Program-made: the position numbers and the translations under genes
Origin: Pseudomonadales bacterium
GTDB taxonomy: Bacteria; Pseudomonadota; Gammaproteobacteria; Pseudomonadales; UBA7239
DNA length: 64,000 bases
Direction of reading: 5' to 3'
Assembly: GCA_041395665.1 (NCBI GenBank)
Contig: JAWLAB010000006.1
Coordinates: 62,001-126,000, forward strand
Shown here: positions 44,133 to 54,109 of the stretch, in pieces
Layout: each line of letters begins with the position of its first letter
How positions within the stretch are numbered: the first letter of the stretch is position 1
The notes under the pieces: generated by a model
What the model was told of the DNA's origin: nothing
The model's database searches: none
Seen by the model: the letters and a program-made list of their open reading frames with translations, nothing else

Positions 44133-45290
44133 ATGGGGCCGTTAAAAGGTTTTCGCATAATTGAATTGGCGGGCATCGGGCCTACACCGTTTGGCGCGAT
44201 GATGCTGGCCGACATGGGTGCAGAAGTTATTACGATTGAACGCGCCGCTGGTATCCCTGGCTTGCGTCCGCTGGATGCCACGCTGCGCAATCGTCGCTCC
44301 ATCGTGGTGAATTTGAAGAAGCCGGAAGGTGTCGAGCTGGTGCTGAAATTGTGTGAGAGCGCCGATGCGTTGATCGAAGGTTATCGCCCTGGCGTAGCCG
44401 AACGCTTGGGACTGGGGCCGGAAGCCGTGCAGGCGCGCAATCCCAAGCTGGTGTACGCACGCATGACGGGCTGGGGGCAAACCGGCCCACTGGCGCAAAC
44501 CGTGGGGCATGACATCAACTACATCGCCATCACCGGCGTGCTGGAAAAAATGGGGCGCGATGCCGGTCGTCCTGTGCCGCCATTAAATTTGGTGGGTGAT
44601 TTTGGCGGCGGCGGCATGTTCATGGCATACGGCGTGGTGTGTGCGTTGTTAGAAGCGCAGAAATCCGGCAAAGGACAAGTGGTGGATGCGGCGATTGTTG
44701 ATGGCGCGATGGCGTTGATGGCCTACTTGTACGCTTACGAAAAAAATCCGTTCTTCATGCCGTACAAAGATCGCGGCGCGCATTTGTTTGGTGGCAGCAA
44801 TCATTTTTACAACACTTTTGAATGTGCCGATGGCAAATATGTTTCAGTCGGCGCGTTAGAAGCGAATTTTTATTGGGATTTCATTGCAAGACTCGGTTTG
44901 AATAAAGCCGAGTTTGAACAGCAGTGGTTGGGTTCACCCGAGCAGGACATCAGCAAAATTCCTGCGCTGGAAGCGAAAGTGGCTGCGGTGTTCAAAACGA
45001 AAACGCGCGATGAATGGGTGAAAGTATTTGAAGGCAGCAGTGCGTGTTTTGCGCCGGTGTTGGATATACAGGAAGCCGCACAGTATCCGCACAATGTTGA
45101 ACGCAAATCTTTCGTTGAGGTGGATGGTTTGTTGCAACACGCACCCGCGCCGCGTTTCTCGCGCAGTGAACCAGAAACGCCTGCTGCACCGCGTGTGGCG
45201 GGTGAAGATACCGATGCCGTTTTGACGGATTTGGGTTATAGCGCAGCGAGTATTGTGAGTTTGCGCGAGCAGGGTGTGGTGGCTGGCTGA
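44133..45290 (+). CDS. CaiB/BaiF family enzyme, alpha-methylacyl-CoA racemase-like
   Basis: A 385-residue CoA-transferase III family protein. The N-terminus GPLKGFRIIELAGIGPTPFG followed by MMLADMGAEVITIER is close to alpha-methylacyl-CoA racemases, which invert 2-methylacyl-CoA configuration in branched-chain or sterol side-chain breakdown. The catalytic pair of the racemase group is visible as the His of VGHDINYIAITG and the Asp of NLVGDFGGGG, which argues for racemase over transferase. GAGG lies seven bases before the ATG. It stands alone between oppA (divergent) and recA. The substrate is inferred from family only. Confidence 0.88.
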   Translation: MGPLKGFRIIELAGIGPTPFGAMMLADMGAEVITIERAAGIPGLRPLDATLRNRRSIVVNLKKPEGVELVLKLCESADALIEGYRPGVAERLGLGPEAVQARNPKLVYARMTGWGQTGPLAQTVGHDINYIAITGVLEKMGRDAGRPVPPLNLVGDFGGGGMFMAYGVVCALLEAQKSGKGQVVDAAIVDGAMALMAYLYAYEKNPFFMPYKDRGAHLFGGSNHFYNTFECADGKYVSVGALEANFYWDFIARLGLNKAEFEQQWLGSPEQDISKIPALEAKVAAVFKTKTRDEWVKVFEGSSACFAPVLDIQEAAQYPHNVERKSFVEVDGLLQHAPAPRFSRSEPETPAAPRVAGEDTDAVLTDLGYSAASIVSLREQGVVAG

Positions 45291-45322
45291 GTCACCAGTA
45301 AAATTACTGTATAAAAAACCAC

Positions 45323-45360
45323 TGTAGGTCTATACAGTATCAAAAAAGCGGTGTATGCTT
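45323..45360 (+). promoter_or_regulatory. LexA (SOS) box and recA promoter
   Basis: CTG-N10-CAG at 45323-45338 (CTGTAGGTCTATACAG) fits the gammaproteobacterial LexA operator. A -10-like TATGCT at 45355-45360 is 17 bases from TATACA (45332-45337, four of six -35 bases), so the operator would cover the -35. recA starts about 95 bases further on. Confidence 0.85.
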
Positions 45361-45455
45361 GCCTTGCAAGTTGAGAGTGGGGTTGGGCGCTGAGGCCTGC
45401 CCTTATATATAGAGTGATCGGTACGCCGATCGAATGAGCTAACGAGGTCAAGACA

Positions 45456-46502
45456 ATGGACGCAAACAAGGAAAAAGCGCTGGCAGCAGCACTGGGTCAA
45501 ATCGAACGCCAATTTGGTAAAGGCACGGTCATGCGCATGGGTGAGAAAGCGCATGAAGACATTCCTGCCATCTCCACCGGCTCTTTGGGCTTGGATATTG
45601 CGCTGGGCATCGGTGGCTTGCCGCGAGGCCGTATTGTCGAGATCTATGGTCCTGAGTCTTCTGGTAAAACCACGCTGACCCTGCAAGTGATTGCTGAGTG
45701 CCAGAAAGCGGGCGGCACAGCGGCATTTATTGATGCCGAGCACGCTTTGGATCCTATTTATGCTGGCAAATTGGGTGTCGATGTCGAAGATTTGATCGTG
45801 TCTCAGCCAGATACCGGCGAACAAGCGTTGGAAGTAGCGGATATGTTGGTGCGCTCCAATGCTATTGATGTGCTGGTCATCGACTCCGTCGCGGCTTTGG
45901 TGCCGAAAGCTGAAATCGAAGGTGATATGGGCGACACCCATGTCGGCTTGCAGGCGCGTTTGATGTCACAAGCCCTGCGTAAACTGACCGGCAACATCAA
46001 AAATGCGAATTGCTTAGTCATCTTCATTAACCAAATTCGTATGAAGATTGGTGTGATGTTTGGCAGCCCAGAAACCACTACCGGCGGCAATGCGCTGAAG
46101 TTTTACTCCTCCGTGCGCTTGGATATCCGCCGCATTGGCTCCGTTAAAGAGGGCGATGAAGTGGTGGGCAACGAAACACGCGTCAAAGTCGTCAAAAACA
46201 AAGTTGCGCCACCGTTCAAACAGGTCGAGTTTCAGATCATGTACGGTCAAGGTATCAACCGCATGGGCGAAATTATCGACATCAGCGTCAATGACGGTCA
46301 TGTCGAGAAGTCTGGCGCTTGGTATAGCTACAAAGGTGACAAGATTGGCCAAGGAAAAGCCAATGCAATGAAGTACTTACAGGATAATCCTCAAGTAGCT
46401 AGTGAGCTAGAAGCTAAGATTCGTGAGGCTTATTTGCAAGGGCCAATCGAAGCGCGTAAGCAAACTGCCGCTGTGGTTGCCGCGGAAGAAGTTGACCTCT
46501 AA
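45456..46502 (+). CDS. recA: Recombinase RecA
   Basis: RecA forms filaments on single-stranded DNA for strand exchange and triggers LexA self-cleavage. It has 348 residues with Walker A GPESSGKTTL (near residue 67) and Walker B VLVIDSVAALVPKAE. Loop regions GDTHVGLQARLMSQALRKLT and MKIGVMFGSPETTTGGNALKF, and the acidic C-terminal end (AAEEVDL), are all standard. A LexA box lies upstream and GAGG sits just before the start. recX follows 91 bases later. Confidence 0.99.
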   Translation: MDANKEKALAAALGQIERQFGKGTVMRMGEKAHEDIPAISTGSLGLDIALGIGGLPRGRIVEIYGPESSGKTTLTLQVIAECQKAGGTAAFIDAEHALDPIYAGKLGVDVEDLIVSQPDTGEQALEVADMLVRSNAIDVLVIDSVAALVPKAEIEGDMGDTHVGLQARLMSQALRKLTGNIKNANCLVIFINQIRMKIGVMFGSPETTTGGNALKFYSSVRLDIRRIGSVKEGDEVVGNETRVKVVKNKVAPPFKQVEFQIMYGQGINRMGEIIDISVNDGHVEKSGAWYSYKGDKIGQGKANAMKYLQDNPQVASELEAKIREAYLQGPIEARKQTAAVVAAEEVDL

Positions 46503-46593
46503 ACCACTTGAGCTACAGCGTATAACTTCGAGATGCAACTTTGAGTTTATGCTGTAGTTAGTTGTTTTATAACAAAATTCTTATAGGTGATTT

Positions 46594-47043
46594 ATGGATA
46601 ACGCTGTGAAAATTCACGGTGCCGCCCTCGGCTTGCTCGGACAAAGAGAACATTCCCGTCGAGAGCTGCTGACGAAGCTGGCAGAACGCTTCAATCTGCC
46701 GATTGATGCCATGCCTTTGCAACAGTGCTTGGATAAGTTAGCGGCAGATGGTTACCAGAGCGATGAACGGTTTGCAGAAGTGTTTGTGCGCAGTCGCCGA
46801 GCGCGCGGTTATGGCCCTGTGTTTATCGAGCAGGAGCTGCGTCGCCGTGGCGTGAATATAGAGCTAGTAACAGACTCTGTTCGTCGCAGCGATGAAGGTT
46901 GGTTGGCAGCGGTCAGCGATGTGAAGCGCAAGAAATTTGGTGCTGGTTTGGTAACGGCGCTGCAAGAGAAAGCTAAAGTCGCGCGGTTTTTGCAGTACAG
47001 AGGCTTTTTGCCCATGCAGATCAATCAGGCATTGCGCGGTTGA
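46594..47043 (+). CDS. recX: Regulatory protein RecX
   Basis: RecX binds RecA filaments and limits their extension. The 149-residue protein shows the three tandem helical repeats of the family: GLLGQREHSRRELLTKLAERF near the N-terminus, then LAADGYQSDERFAEVFVRSRRARGYGPVFIEQELRRRGV, then AKVARFLQYRGFLPMQINQAL. Order and size are as usual and it follows recA, probably on the same SOS transcript. It converges with the chemotaxis receptor gene. Confidence 0.95.
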   Translation: MDNAVKIHGAALGLLGQREHSRRELLTKLAERFNLPIDAMPLQQCLDKLAADGYQSDERFAEVFVRSRRARGYGPVFIEQELRRRGVNIELVTDSVRRSDEGWLAAVSDVKRKKFGAGLVTALQEKAKVARFLQYRGFLPMQINQALRG

Positions 47044-47086
47044 TAAGACCGCGCCGCCCAAGCGTTTTACTTAGCTTTTGAATAGC

Positions 47087-48613
47087 TTAGATTTTGAAAA
47101 ATTGAACAGCGGATTCCAGCTCTTTGACTTGCTCATGGATGGTTCGTGCAGTGTCTGACAACTCCGTAGAGGAGTGTGCGCTGAGCTGGGTAGAGCTTTC
47201 GATCTGGCTGACGGCGCGATGAATTTGCTCAACGCCGCCTTGCTGCTCATCGGAAGCATGGCTGATTTCCTGAACCAAATCAGCGGTTTGCACCACTTGC
47301 GAGACGATGTTGTCGAGCAGTCCGACCACTTCATTGCTCACCCCCGAGCTGTTGTTGGCAAGCGCAGCAATTTCAGCCGCAGCCGTGCGGCTCTGTTCCG
47401 CCAATTTGCGCACCTCACCAGCAACCACGGCAAAGCCGCGACCGTGTTCACCCGCGCGCGCGGCTTCAATTTCGGCGTTGAGTGCCAATAAGTTAGTACG
47501 CTGGGCGATTTCATTGATCACGCCAATGCGTTGCGTGATTTTTTGCATCTCGCTGACAGCATCTTTCATAACCACGCTACCCCGACGCACGCTATCGGCA
47601 GCAGCGGTGGCAATCTGCTCGGTGGCGCGGGCATTGTCGGCGTTTTGACTGATGGTGACGCTCATTTCTTCCAGCGCGGCAGAGGTTTCTTCGGCGCTGG
47701 CAGCTTGTTCTTCTGAGCTAACACTGACGCGGATAGCGCTATCGTGAATATTGGCGGATGCGATAGACAGTGTGCTGGTGGTGGAAACCAGTCTGCTCAC
47801 GACACTGTGCAATTTTTCAAGAAACGCATTGAAGATATCGGCCATCTCACCGAGTTCGTCATTGCTGGTTTTCTTTAAGCGATGCGTTAAATCACCATCA
47901 CCGTCTTGCAAATCTTTCAGTGCGTCACGCATGTTGTTGATGGGGCGAGTGATAGCGTTACGCATAACCACAAAGGTCAGCCAGCAAATGAGCAACCCAA
48001 AGCTGATACCTACCGCGCTGACATAAAGACGCAGATTGAGCAGTGCAGCCCCGAGCGCCTCGTCACGATCTATTTCACTGACGAGCAGCCACTTTGTCCC
48101 GTCAATATCCACGGGTGTCCAGGCGGCAATGACGGTGTTTCCTTGATAGCTTTTGTAGTTGCCGGCTCCGGCCTCAGTAACATCCATAAAACGGCTGTTG
48201 TGGAATGGCGTTCCTTGGAAGCGCAAAGGGCTGGCACTGTTGCCTTTGATATTGACCAAATAAGTCTCACCTTTTTCACCAAGTCCTACTTTTTGCCACT
48301 GCTCGTGCCATGCCATTTGATAGAAAAAATCTTTCAGTATGGGAGATAGCGCGCGCCCTTTGTCTTCTTGCGTACTCCAAGTTTCTATCAATGCCGACAG
48401 CATCCCGCCGCTAAAGCGATTGGTGTTTTGCCACACATTGAGTTCTTGCTGCTTGATGTCACGAAGCGCAACAAGCTTTTCTTCGGTGATGCGCTCGACG
48501 TGGTTCATGCCGACTTGGACGGTAATCGTCCCCACAGCGGTCATAGCAATGACGCTAAAAATGACTTGTAGAACCAGAATTTTCCGAATCAGAGTTAATT
48601 GGCTGAAATTCAC
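47087..48613 (-). CDS. Methyl-accepting chemotaxis protein
   Basis: A 508-residue receptor. An N-terminal helix (about 10-32), a Cache-like periplasmic sensor (about 35-185, with FYQMAWHEQWQKVGLGEKGETYLVN), a second helix (about 187-210), a HAMP domain (TRPINNMRDALKDLQDGDGDLTHR) and the signalling domain follow in order. The hairpin tip EIAQRTNLLALNAEIEAARAGE is intact, so it can couple to CheA/CheW. No CheR/CheB-binding pentapeptide is seen at the C-terminus. No chemotaxis genes are adjacent, so it acts with an array encoded elsewhere. The ligand is unknown. Confidence 0.95.
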   Translation of the reverse strand: MNFSQLTLIRKILVLQVIFSVIAMTAVGTITVQVGMNHVERITEEKLVALRDIKQQELNVWQNTNRFSGGMLSALIETWSTQEDKGRALSPILKDFFYQMAWHEQWQKVGLGEKGETYLVNIKGNSASPLRFQGTPFHNSRFMDVTEAGAGNYKSYQGNTVIAAWTPVDIDGTKWLLVSEIDRDEALGAALLNLRLYVSAVGISFGLLICWLTFVVMRNAITRPINNMRDALKDLQDGDGDLTHRLKKTSNDELGEMADIFNAFLEKLHSVVSRLVSTTSTLSIASANIHDSAIRVSVSSEEQAASAEETSAALEEMSVTISQNADNARATEQIATAAADSVRRGSVVMKDAVSEMQKITQRIGVINEIAQRTNLLALNAEIEAARAGEHGRGFAVVAGEVRKLAEQSRTAAAEIAALANNSSGVSNEVVGLLDNIVSQVVQTADLVQEISHASDEQQGGVEQIHRAVSQIESSTQLSAHSSTELSDTARTIHEQVKELESAVQFFKI

Positions 48614-48775
48614 CCGATTGTTCTCCTTGCGCTGATGTCGTCGCGCAATCTACCACAAGCTACTGCTTCTGATATTGCTGGCTTGTCCTAGCGTTTCTAC
48701 AAAAAGCTTCGTTTGCTGTACTACCGTTTCCTGTTATGTTGCCAACTTTTCTGGCGATTTTGGATGGTGTGTTAG

Positions 48776-49411
48776 ATGGGGATGGTACGATTTGGTATAC
48801 CAGAAAAAATCACGCTGCTGTTAAGGGATGCCATTGGTGCAACAGTGTTTGTTGAAACAGGTACTTACCAAGGTGGAACAGCGCGTTGGGCCGCTGGTCA
48901 TTTTGAGCAAGTCATCACGATAGAAAGCTCTCTCAGCTTGTTTAATCAATACAGTAAAAGCTTAGCTGATTTACACAATGTATCAGTGCTCTGCGGTGAC
49001 TCTCGGCAGCTCCTGTGTGAAATGTAGAGAAGATAGGGGAGCAAAAAGCTATTTTGGTTGGATAGTCATTGGTTTGGTGGCGATACAGCGGGACCAGATG
49101 ATCAGTGTCCTTTGTTGGGGGAATTAGCCTGCTTACGAGAGAGAAAGGGTGATGTGCTACTGATTGATGACGCCCGCTTATTTCTGGCTGCCCCCCCGAT
49201 GCCGCACGATGTTGCTCAGTGGCCAGATATGGGGGAAATTGTTCGTGCTCTGCCAAATGCCGGAAAAGGACTGTGTATACAGGTGGCGGATGATGTCATT
49301 TTTGTCACGCCGGATATGGAGCATATAAAAACACCTTTATTGGCCTATACCAAACGCCGCAATAATTTGTTTTGGCAGGATTATGCTCAAAAACAGCAGC
49401 GGCAGCAGTAG
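48776..49411 (+). pseudogene. Class I methyltransferase-like gene with two in-frame stops
   Basis: The first part (48776-49027) has a Rossmann-type start, VFVETGTYQGGTARWAAGHF then VITIESS, like a SAM-binding motif I and acidic residue. The second part (49058-49411) is in the same frame and continues LFWLDSHWFGGDTAGPDDQCPLLGELACL...DVLLIDDARLF. Between them are TAG stops at 49025 and 49034. Reading one frame over for about 30 bases gives EIVEKIGEQKAIL, which joins the halves well, so two compensating indels (near 49024 and 49052) are likely. It resembles small FkbM/TylF-like or sugar-associated methyltransferase proteins. Broken gene or sequence error; the substrate is unknown. Confidence 0.65.
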
Positions 49412-49426
49412 CAAGCTGCCCTAGGC

Positions 49427-49476
49427 TACAATACGCGCATCGATATTTTCCTACCCTGAGCCGGTTTTGTGGCTCA
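49427..49476 (+). promoter_or_regulatory. Possible purL promoter and leader hairpin
   Basis: A -10-like TACAAT at 49427-49432 is followed by a six-base-pair hairpin, TGAGCC-(8 bases)-GGCTCA (49457-49476), whose 3' arm ends just before the ribosome site GAGG (49482-49485). The -35 is poor. A regulatory role for the hairpin is only a suggestion. Confidence 0.35.
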
Positions 49477-49490
49477 CTGTTGAGGTTGTG

Positions 49491-52400
49491 ATGCTGGTTT
49501 TGCGTGGTGCGCCTGCTTTTTCTTCTTTTCGTCTCAATAAATGGCTGACGCGTTTGCGCGAAGTGGCTGCTGTGACGGAATTGCACGCCGAGTTTGTGCA
49601 TTTTGCGGATGTCTCGCAGATCTTAACGCCCGCTGAACAAGTCGTGTTAGAGCAATTGCTCGAATACGGCCCACGCCAAGCATCACTGTTCGAACCGCAC
49701 GGGCAGTTGTTTTTGGTGGTGCCGCGCACTGGCACGATTTCTCCTTGGTCGAGCAAAGCAACCGACATCGCGCGCAACTGTGGATTGACAGCCGTGCGCC
49801 GTTTGGAGCGCGGTATCGCGTTTCGTGTGGGCGGCAGTTTTAGTGCAGAGCAAGTGAATGCGATAGCAGCGATTTTGCATGACCGCATGACGGAATCTGT
49901 GCTGCACACTTTAGAAGAAGCGAGCACTTTGTTTGTGCAAGAGCAGCCTGCGCCATCGACCACGGTCGATATTCTCGGCGGTGGTCGTGATGCTTTGGTG
50001 TGCGCCAACCGCGAATTGGGTTTGGCCTTGGCAGATGATGAAATTGATTATCTGACGGAGAGTTTTGTCGCGCTGGGTCGCAATCCCGTTGATGTGGAAT
50101 TGATGATGTTTGCGCAGGCGAACTCTGAACATTGTCGCCACAAAATTTTTAATGCCGATTGGTTGATTGACGGCGTCGCACAAGAAAAATCGCTGTTCAA
50201 AATGATACGCAACACGAATGAATGCGCGGGCGACAATGTGTTGTCGGCGTATTCTGACAATGCAGCGGTTGTGAAAGGGCAGCGTGCGGGCAGATTTTTC
50301 CCCGACGCTAAAACGGGCGAATACGGCGCGCATCAAGAAGATGTGCATTTGTTGATGAAAGTTGAAACGCACAACCATCCCACAGCGATTGCGCCATTTT
50401 CTGGTGCAGGTACAGGTGCTGGTGGTGAAATTCGCGATGAAGGTGCAGTGGGTCGCGGTTCAAAACCTAAAGCGGGCTTAACAGGATTTTCTGTTTCCAA
50501 TTTGCTGATTCCCGACTACGAACAGCCGTGGGAAAAAAATGCGCAAGGCGAAAGTTACGGCAAGCCCGATCGCATTGTTTCTGCGCTAGATATCATGACG
50601 GAAGGGCCGTTGGGAGGCGCTGCTTTCAATAATGAATTCGGTCGCCCGAATTTGTGCGGTTATTTTCGCAGTTTTGAACTGCCTGCCGAATGTGCTGCGG
50701 GCAATGAAATATACGGTTATCACAAGCCGATTATGATTGCCGGTGGTTACGGCAATATTCGCGAAGAACATGTGGAGAAAAAACCGTTTGCTGCGGGCGC
50801 AAAATTGATTGTGCTCGGCGGACCTGCCATGCAGATCGGTTTGGGCGGTGGCGCGCTGCGTCTTCGATGGCATCTGGGCAGAGAAGCCGATTTAGATTTT
50901 TGCTTCGGTGCAGCGACAAACCCAGAAATTGAACGCCGTTGCCAAGAAGTGATAGACCGCTGTTGGCAGATGGGCGAAAAAAATCCAATTCAATTTATTC
51001 ACGATGTCGGCGCGGGTGGTTTATCTAACGCGTTGCCAGAATTGGTGAAAGACGGTGGTACGGGCGGTGTATTTGATTTGCGCGCTGTGCCGAGTGATGA
51101 GCCGGGGATGAGCCCGCTTGCCATTTGGTGTAACGAAGCGCAGGAGCGCTATGTGCTCGCTGTGCGTGAAGAAGATTTAGCGCAGTTTGATGCGATTTGT
51201 GCGCGCGAGCGCTGTCCGTATGCGGTGGTTGGTACAGCCACCGAAGAAAAACATTTGCGTGTGGATGATGCGCATTTCAACAACGCGCCTGTTGATTTGC
51301 CGATGTCACTGCTTTTCGGCAAGCCGCCTAAAATGACGCGCAGTATTGAGCGAAAAACAGTCACGCAACCAGCGTTGGATTACAGCAAGATTAAGTTGCG
51401 TGAAGCGGCAGAGCGTGTATTGCAGTTGCCGTCTGTCGCCTCGAAAAACTTTTTGATCACGATTGGTGATCGTTCAGTAACAGGCATGGTCGCACGCGAC
51501 CAAATGGTTGGTCCGTGGCAAATGCCTGTTGCCGATTGCGCAGTAACAACGGTTGCCTATGACACTTATGCCGGCGAAGCCATGTCGATGGGCGAACGCA
51601 CGCCAGCGGCGTTAATTTCTGCGCCAGCTTCCGCGCGTTTGGCGATTGCCGAAGCAATCACCAATATCGCTGCTACGCGCATCGAAAAATTATCCGATGT
51701 AAAACTGTCGGCCAACTGGATGTGTGCAGCCGGTCATCCCGGTGAAGATGAAAAATTGTTTGATGCCGTGCGCACCGTGGGTATGGAAGTTTGTCCAGCG
51801 TTGGGTATCACCGTGCCGGTGGGTAAAGATTCCATGTCGATGCGCACGCGTTGGCAAGAAAATGGCGCAGAAAAATCGGTGACAGCGCCGATGTCTTTAA
51901 TTATTTCTGCCTTCGCGCCAGTGTTGGATGTGCGCAAAACCGTGACGCCGCAGTTGCGCACGGATAAAGGTGACAGCGCATTATTTTTACTTGATTTAGG
52001 CAATGGCAAAAATCGTTTAGGTGCTTCGGCTTTCGCGCAAGTCTTTAGACAAGTGGGCAATGAAGCACCGGATCTCGATCAGCCGCAGCAATTGGCTCAA
52101 TTTTTTGCTTTCATACAAGACGCTTTGCAGAAAAATCTTTTATTGGCGTATCACGATCGCTCGGACGGCGGTTTGTGGGCAACCGTCGCGGAAATGGCGT
52201 TTGCGGGGCATTGCGGTGTGGATTTCGCGCTGAATGATTTAGGCGATGATCCATTGGCTGCGTTGTTTGCCGAAGAATTAGGTGCTGTGCTGCAAGTGTC
52301 GTTGGATGATATTGCTGCGCTGCAACAGTTGGTAGAAAACCATCAGCTGTCTGCTTGTTTGCATCGCATCGGTTTTATCAACGGTGATGATTATTTGCGT

Positions 52401-53393
52401 GTGCTTGATGGCAGCAACACTGTGTTAGAAATGTCGCGCCGCGATGCGCTGGCGTTGTGGTGGGAAACTAGCTATCGCATTCAAGCACTGCGTGATAATC
52501 CTGTTTGTGCTGAACAAGAAAAACAAACGGTGTTGGATAACAACAATCCAGGTTTGTCGGTATCGCTCACTTACGATCAAAACCACAATGTTGCCGCGCC
52601 GATGATTGCCAGCGGCGTGCGTCCGCGTGTAGCGATTTTGCGTGAGCAGGGCGTGAACGGTCAGGTGGAAATGGCGGCAGCATTTGATCGCGCTGGTTTT
52701 GCTGCCGTCGATGTGCACATGAGCGATTTGTTATCCGGTCGCGTCGATCTAAAAGACTTCAAAGGCTTTGCCGCTTGCGGCGGTTTTTCTTATGGCGATG
52801 TGCTCGGTGCGGGTGGTGGTTGGGCAAAAAGTATTTTGTTCAACACGCGTGTGCGTGACATGTTTGAACAGTTTTTCCATCGCGATGATGTGTTCAGTCT
52901 TGGTGTGTGCAACGGTTGCCAGATGGTGTCGCATCTCAAAGATTTAATTCCAGGTGCTACACATTGGCCGCGCTTTGTGCGCAATACCAGTGAACAATTT
53001 GAAGCGCGTTTAGTGATGGTGGAAGTGGAGCATTCGCCTTCTATTTTGTTATCGGGCATGGCGGGTTCGCGTATGCCGATTATCGTTGCACACGGTGAAG
53101 GTCGCGCCGAGTTTGCTGATGTCACTGCGTTAAAAGATTTGGATAGTAGCGGGCAAGTAGCGATGCGTTATATCGACAACTACGGTCACATGACGGAAAA
53201 CTTTCCGGCCAATCCCAATGGCTCGCCGTTGGGAATTACAGCCATTACCAATGACGACGGTAGACACACCATCATGATGCCGCACCCAGAGCGCGTGATT
53301 CGCGCCGTGCAACATTCGTGGCATCCAGACGGTTGGCAAGACAACGGTTCGTGGATGCGTTTGTTCAGCAACGCGCGGTATTGGTTGGGATAA
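49491..53393 (+). CDS. purL: Phosphoribosylformylglycinamidine synthase (FGAM synthetase)
   Basis: The large single-chain PurL converts FGAR, glutamine and ATP to FGAM in purine synthesis. From ATG 49491 (GAGG five bases upstream; an upstream in-frame TTG at 49467 is less likely) it has 1300 residues, as in E. coli (1295). It has an N-terminal PurS-like domain, two AIRS-like halves (KVETHNHPTAIAPFSGAGTG is the ATP/substrate signature) and a C-terminal glutaminase. The nucleophile Cys near residue 1140 is in LGVCNGCQMVSHL, and the His/Glu are in MPHPERVIRAVQH. It stands alone before gacA. Confidence 0.98.
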   Translation: MLVLRGAPAFSSFRLNKWLTRLREVAAVTELHAEFVHFADVSQILTPAEQVVLEQLLEYGPRQASLFEPHGQLFLVVPRTGTISPWSSKATDIARNCGLTAVRRLERGIAFRVGGSFSAEQVNAIAAILHDRMTESVLHTLEEASTLFVQEQPAPSTTVDILGGGRDALVCANRELGLALADDEIDYLTESFVALGRNPVDVELMMFAQANSEHCRHKIFNADWLIDGVAQEKSLFKMIRNTNECAGDNVLSAYSDNAAVVKGQRAGRFFPDAKTGEYGAHQEDVHLLMKVETHNHPTAIAPFSGAGTGAGGEIRDEGAVGRGSKPKAGLTGFSVSNLLIPDYEQPWEKNAQGESYGKPDRIVSALDIMTEGPLGGAAFNNEFGRPNLCGYFRSFELPAECAAGNEIYGYHKPIMIAGGYGNIREEHVEKKPFAAGAKLIVLGGPAMQIGLGGGALRLRWHLGREADLDFCFGAATNPEIERRCQEVIDRCWQMGEKNPIQFIHDVGAGGLSNALPELVKDGGTGGVFDLRAVPSDEPGMSPLAIWCNEAQERYVLAVREEDLAQFDAICARERCPYAVVGTATEEKHLRVDDAHFNNAPVDLPMSLLFGKPPKMTRSIERKTVTQPALDYSKIKLREAAERVLQLPSVASKNFLITIGDRSVTGMVARDQMVGPWQMPVADCAVTTVAYDTYAGEAMSMGERTPAALISAPASARLAIAEAITNIAATRIEKLSDVKLSANWMCAAGHPGEDEKLFDAVRTVGMEVCPALGITVPVGKDSMSMRTRWQENGAEKSVTAPMSLIISAFAPVLDVRKTVTPQLRTDKGDSALFLLDLGNGKNRLGASAFAQVFRQVGNEAPDLDQPQQLAQFFAFIQDALQKNLLLAYHDRSDGGLWATVAEMAFAGHCGVDFALNDLGDDPLAALFAEELGAVLQVSLDDIAALQQLVENHQLSACLHRIGFINGDDYLRVLDGSNTVLEMSRRDALALWWETSYRIQALRDNPVCAEQEKQTVLDNNNPGLSVSLTYDQNHNVAAPMIASGVRPRVAILREQGVNGQVEMAAAFDRAGFAAVDVHMSDLLSGRVDLKDFKGFAACGGFSYGDVLGAGGGWAKSILFNTRVRDMFEQFFHRDDVFSLGVCNGCQMVSHLKDLIPGATHWPRFVRNTSEQFEARLVMVEVEHSPSILLSGMAGSRMPIIVAHGEGRAEFADVTALKDLDSSGQVAMRYIDNYGHMTENFPANPNGSPLGITAITNDDGRHTIMMPHPERVIRAVQHSWHPDGWQDNGSWMRLFSNARYWLG

Positions 53394-53420
53394 TTTTTTG
53401 CGTAGTAAATAGGGATTTTT

Positions 53421-54092
53421 ATGATGGCAAAGGAATTAATTAACATTTTAATCGTTGACGATCACGACCTCGTGCGTGTGGGTTTGCGACATATGCTGGA
53501 CAGCGTGGAAGATTTTTCCGTTGTCGGTGAAGCGTCTAGCGGTGAAGATGGGCTAGAAAAAGCAGAATTATTAAAGCCGCATGTGGTGTTGATGGATGTG
53601 CGTATGCCGGGGATTGGCGGTATAGAAGCCACACAGCGCATGCAGCGCCGCGCTCCTGAATCTAAAGTGGTTGTCATTACTGCGTGTGCGGATGATCCGT
53701 TTCCTGATTTGTTGTTGGAAGCCGGTGCGCGCGGTTTTGTCACCAAAGACAGCGGCATGGATGAATTGGTCTTAGCAATTCGTGAAGTGCATGCCGATCA
53801 ACATTATGTCTGCCGCAAAATTGCGCAAGAGTTGGCATTAAAACCTTTGCGTAAACGCAATAGCGGACATCATTCACCGTTTGATGATTTATCGGAGCGC
53901 GAGTTGCAAGTGGCCTTGATGATCGTCGGCTGCCAAAGCGCACAAGATATTGCCGATCAACTCAATGTCAGCCCGAAAACAGTGAATACTTATCGTTATC
54001 GCATGTTTGAAAAACTGGGTGTGGAAAATGATGTCGGTTTGACACTGTTGGCACTGCGTCACAAATTGTTTGTGCCCGATGGCGATGCTTAA
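53421..54092 (+). CDS. gacA: Response regulator GacA/UvrY
   Basis: GacA (UvrY, SirA) is the response regulator of the GacS/BarA kinase and activates small RNAs that titrate RsmA/CsrA. The 223 residues have the receiver with DDHDLVRVGL, Asp59 in LMDVRMPGIGG, and Lys in FVTKDSGMDEL, then a LuxR-type DNA-binding domain LSERELQVALMIVGCQSAQD...VSPKTVNTYRYRMF. Direct adjacency to uvrC (11-17 bases) is the classic gacA-uvrC arrangement in gammaproteobacteria and supports the gene name. The kinase is not in the window. Confidence 0.95.
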   Translation: MMAKELINILIVDDHDLVRVGLRHMLDSVEDFSVVGEASSGEDGLEKAELLKPHVVLMDVRMPGIGGIEATQRMQRRAPESKVVVITACADDPFPDLLLEAGARGFVTKDSGMDELVLAIREVHADQHYVCRKIAQELALKPLRKRNSGHHSPFDDLSERELQVALMIVGCQSAQDIADQLNVSPKTVNTYRYRMFEKLGVENDVGLTLLALRHKLFVPDGDA

Positions 54093-54109
54093 TTTTTTAG
54101 AGCTTGCGC

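Noticed and set aside
47044..47086. Possible terminator between recX and the chemotaxis receptor
   Set aside because: The CTTAG motifs are direct rather than inverted, so no stable hairpin forms.
49451..50008. 185-codon minus-strand frame over the purL start
   Set aside because: It is Ser/Thr/Cys-rich antisense shadow of purL without family features.
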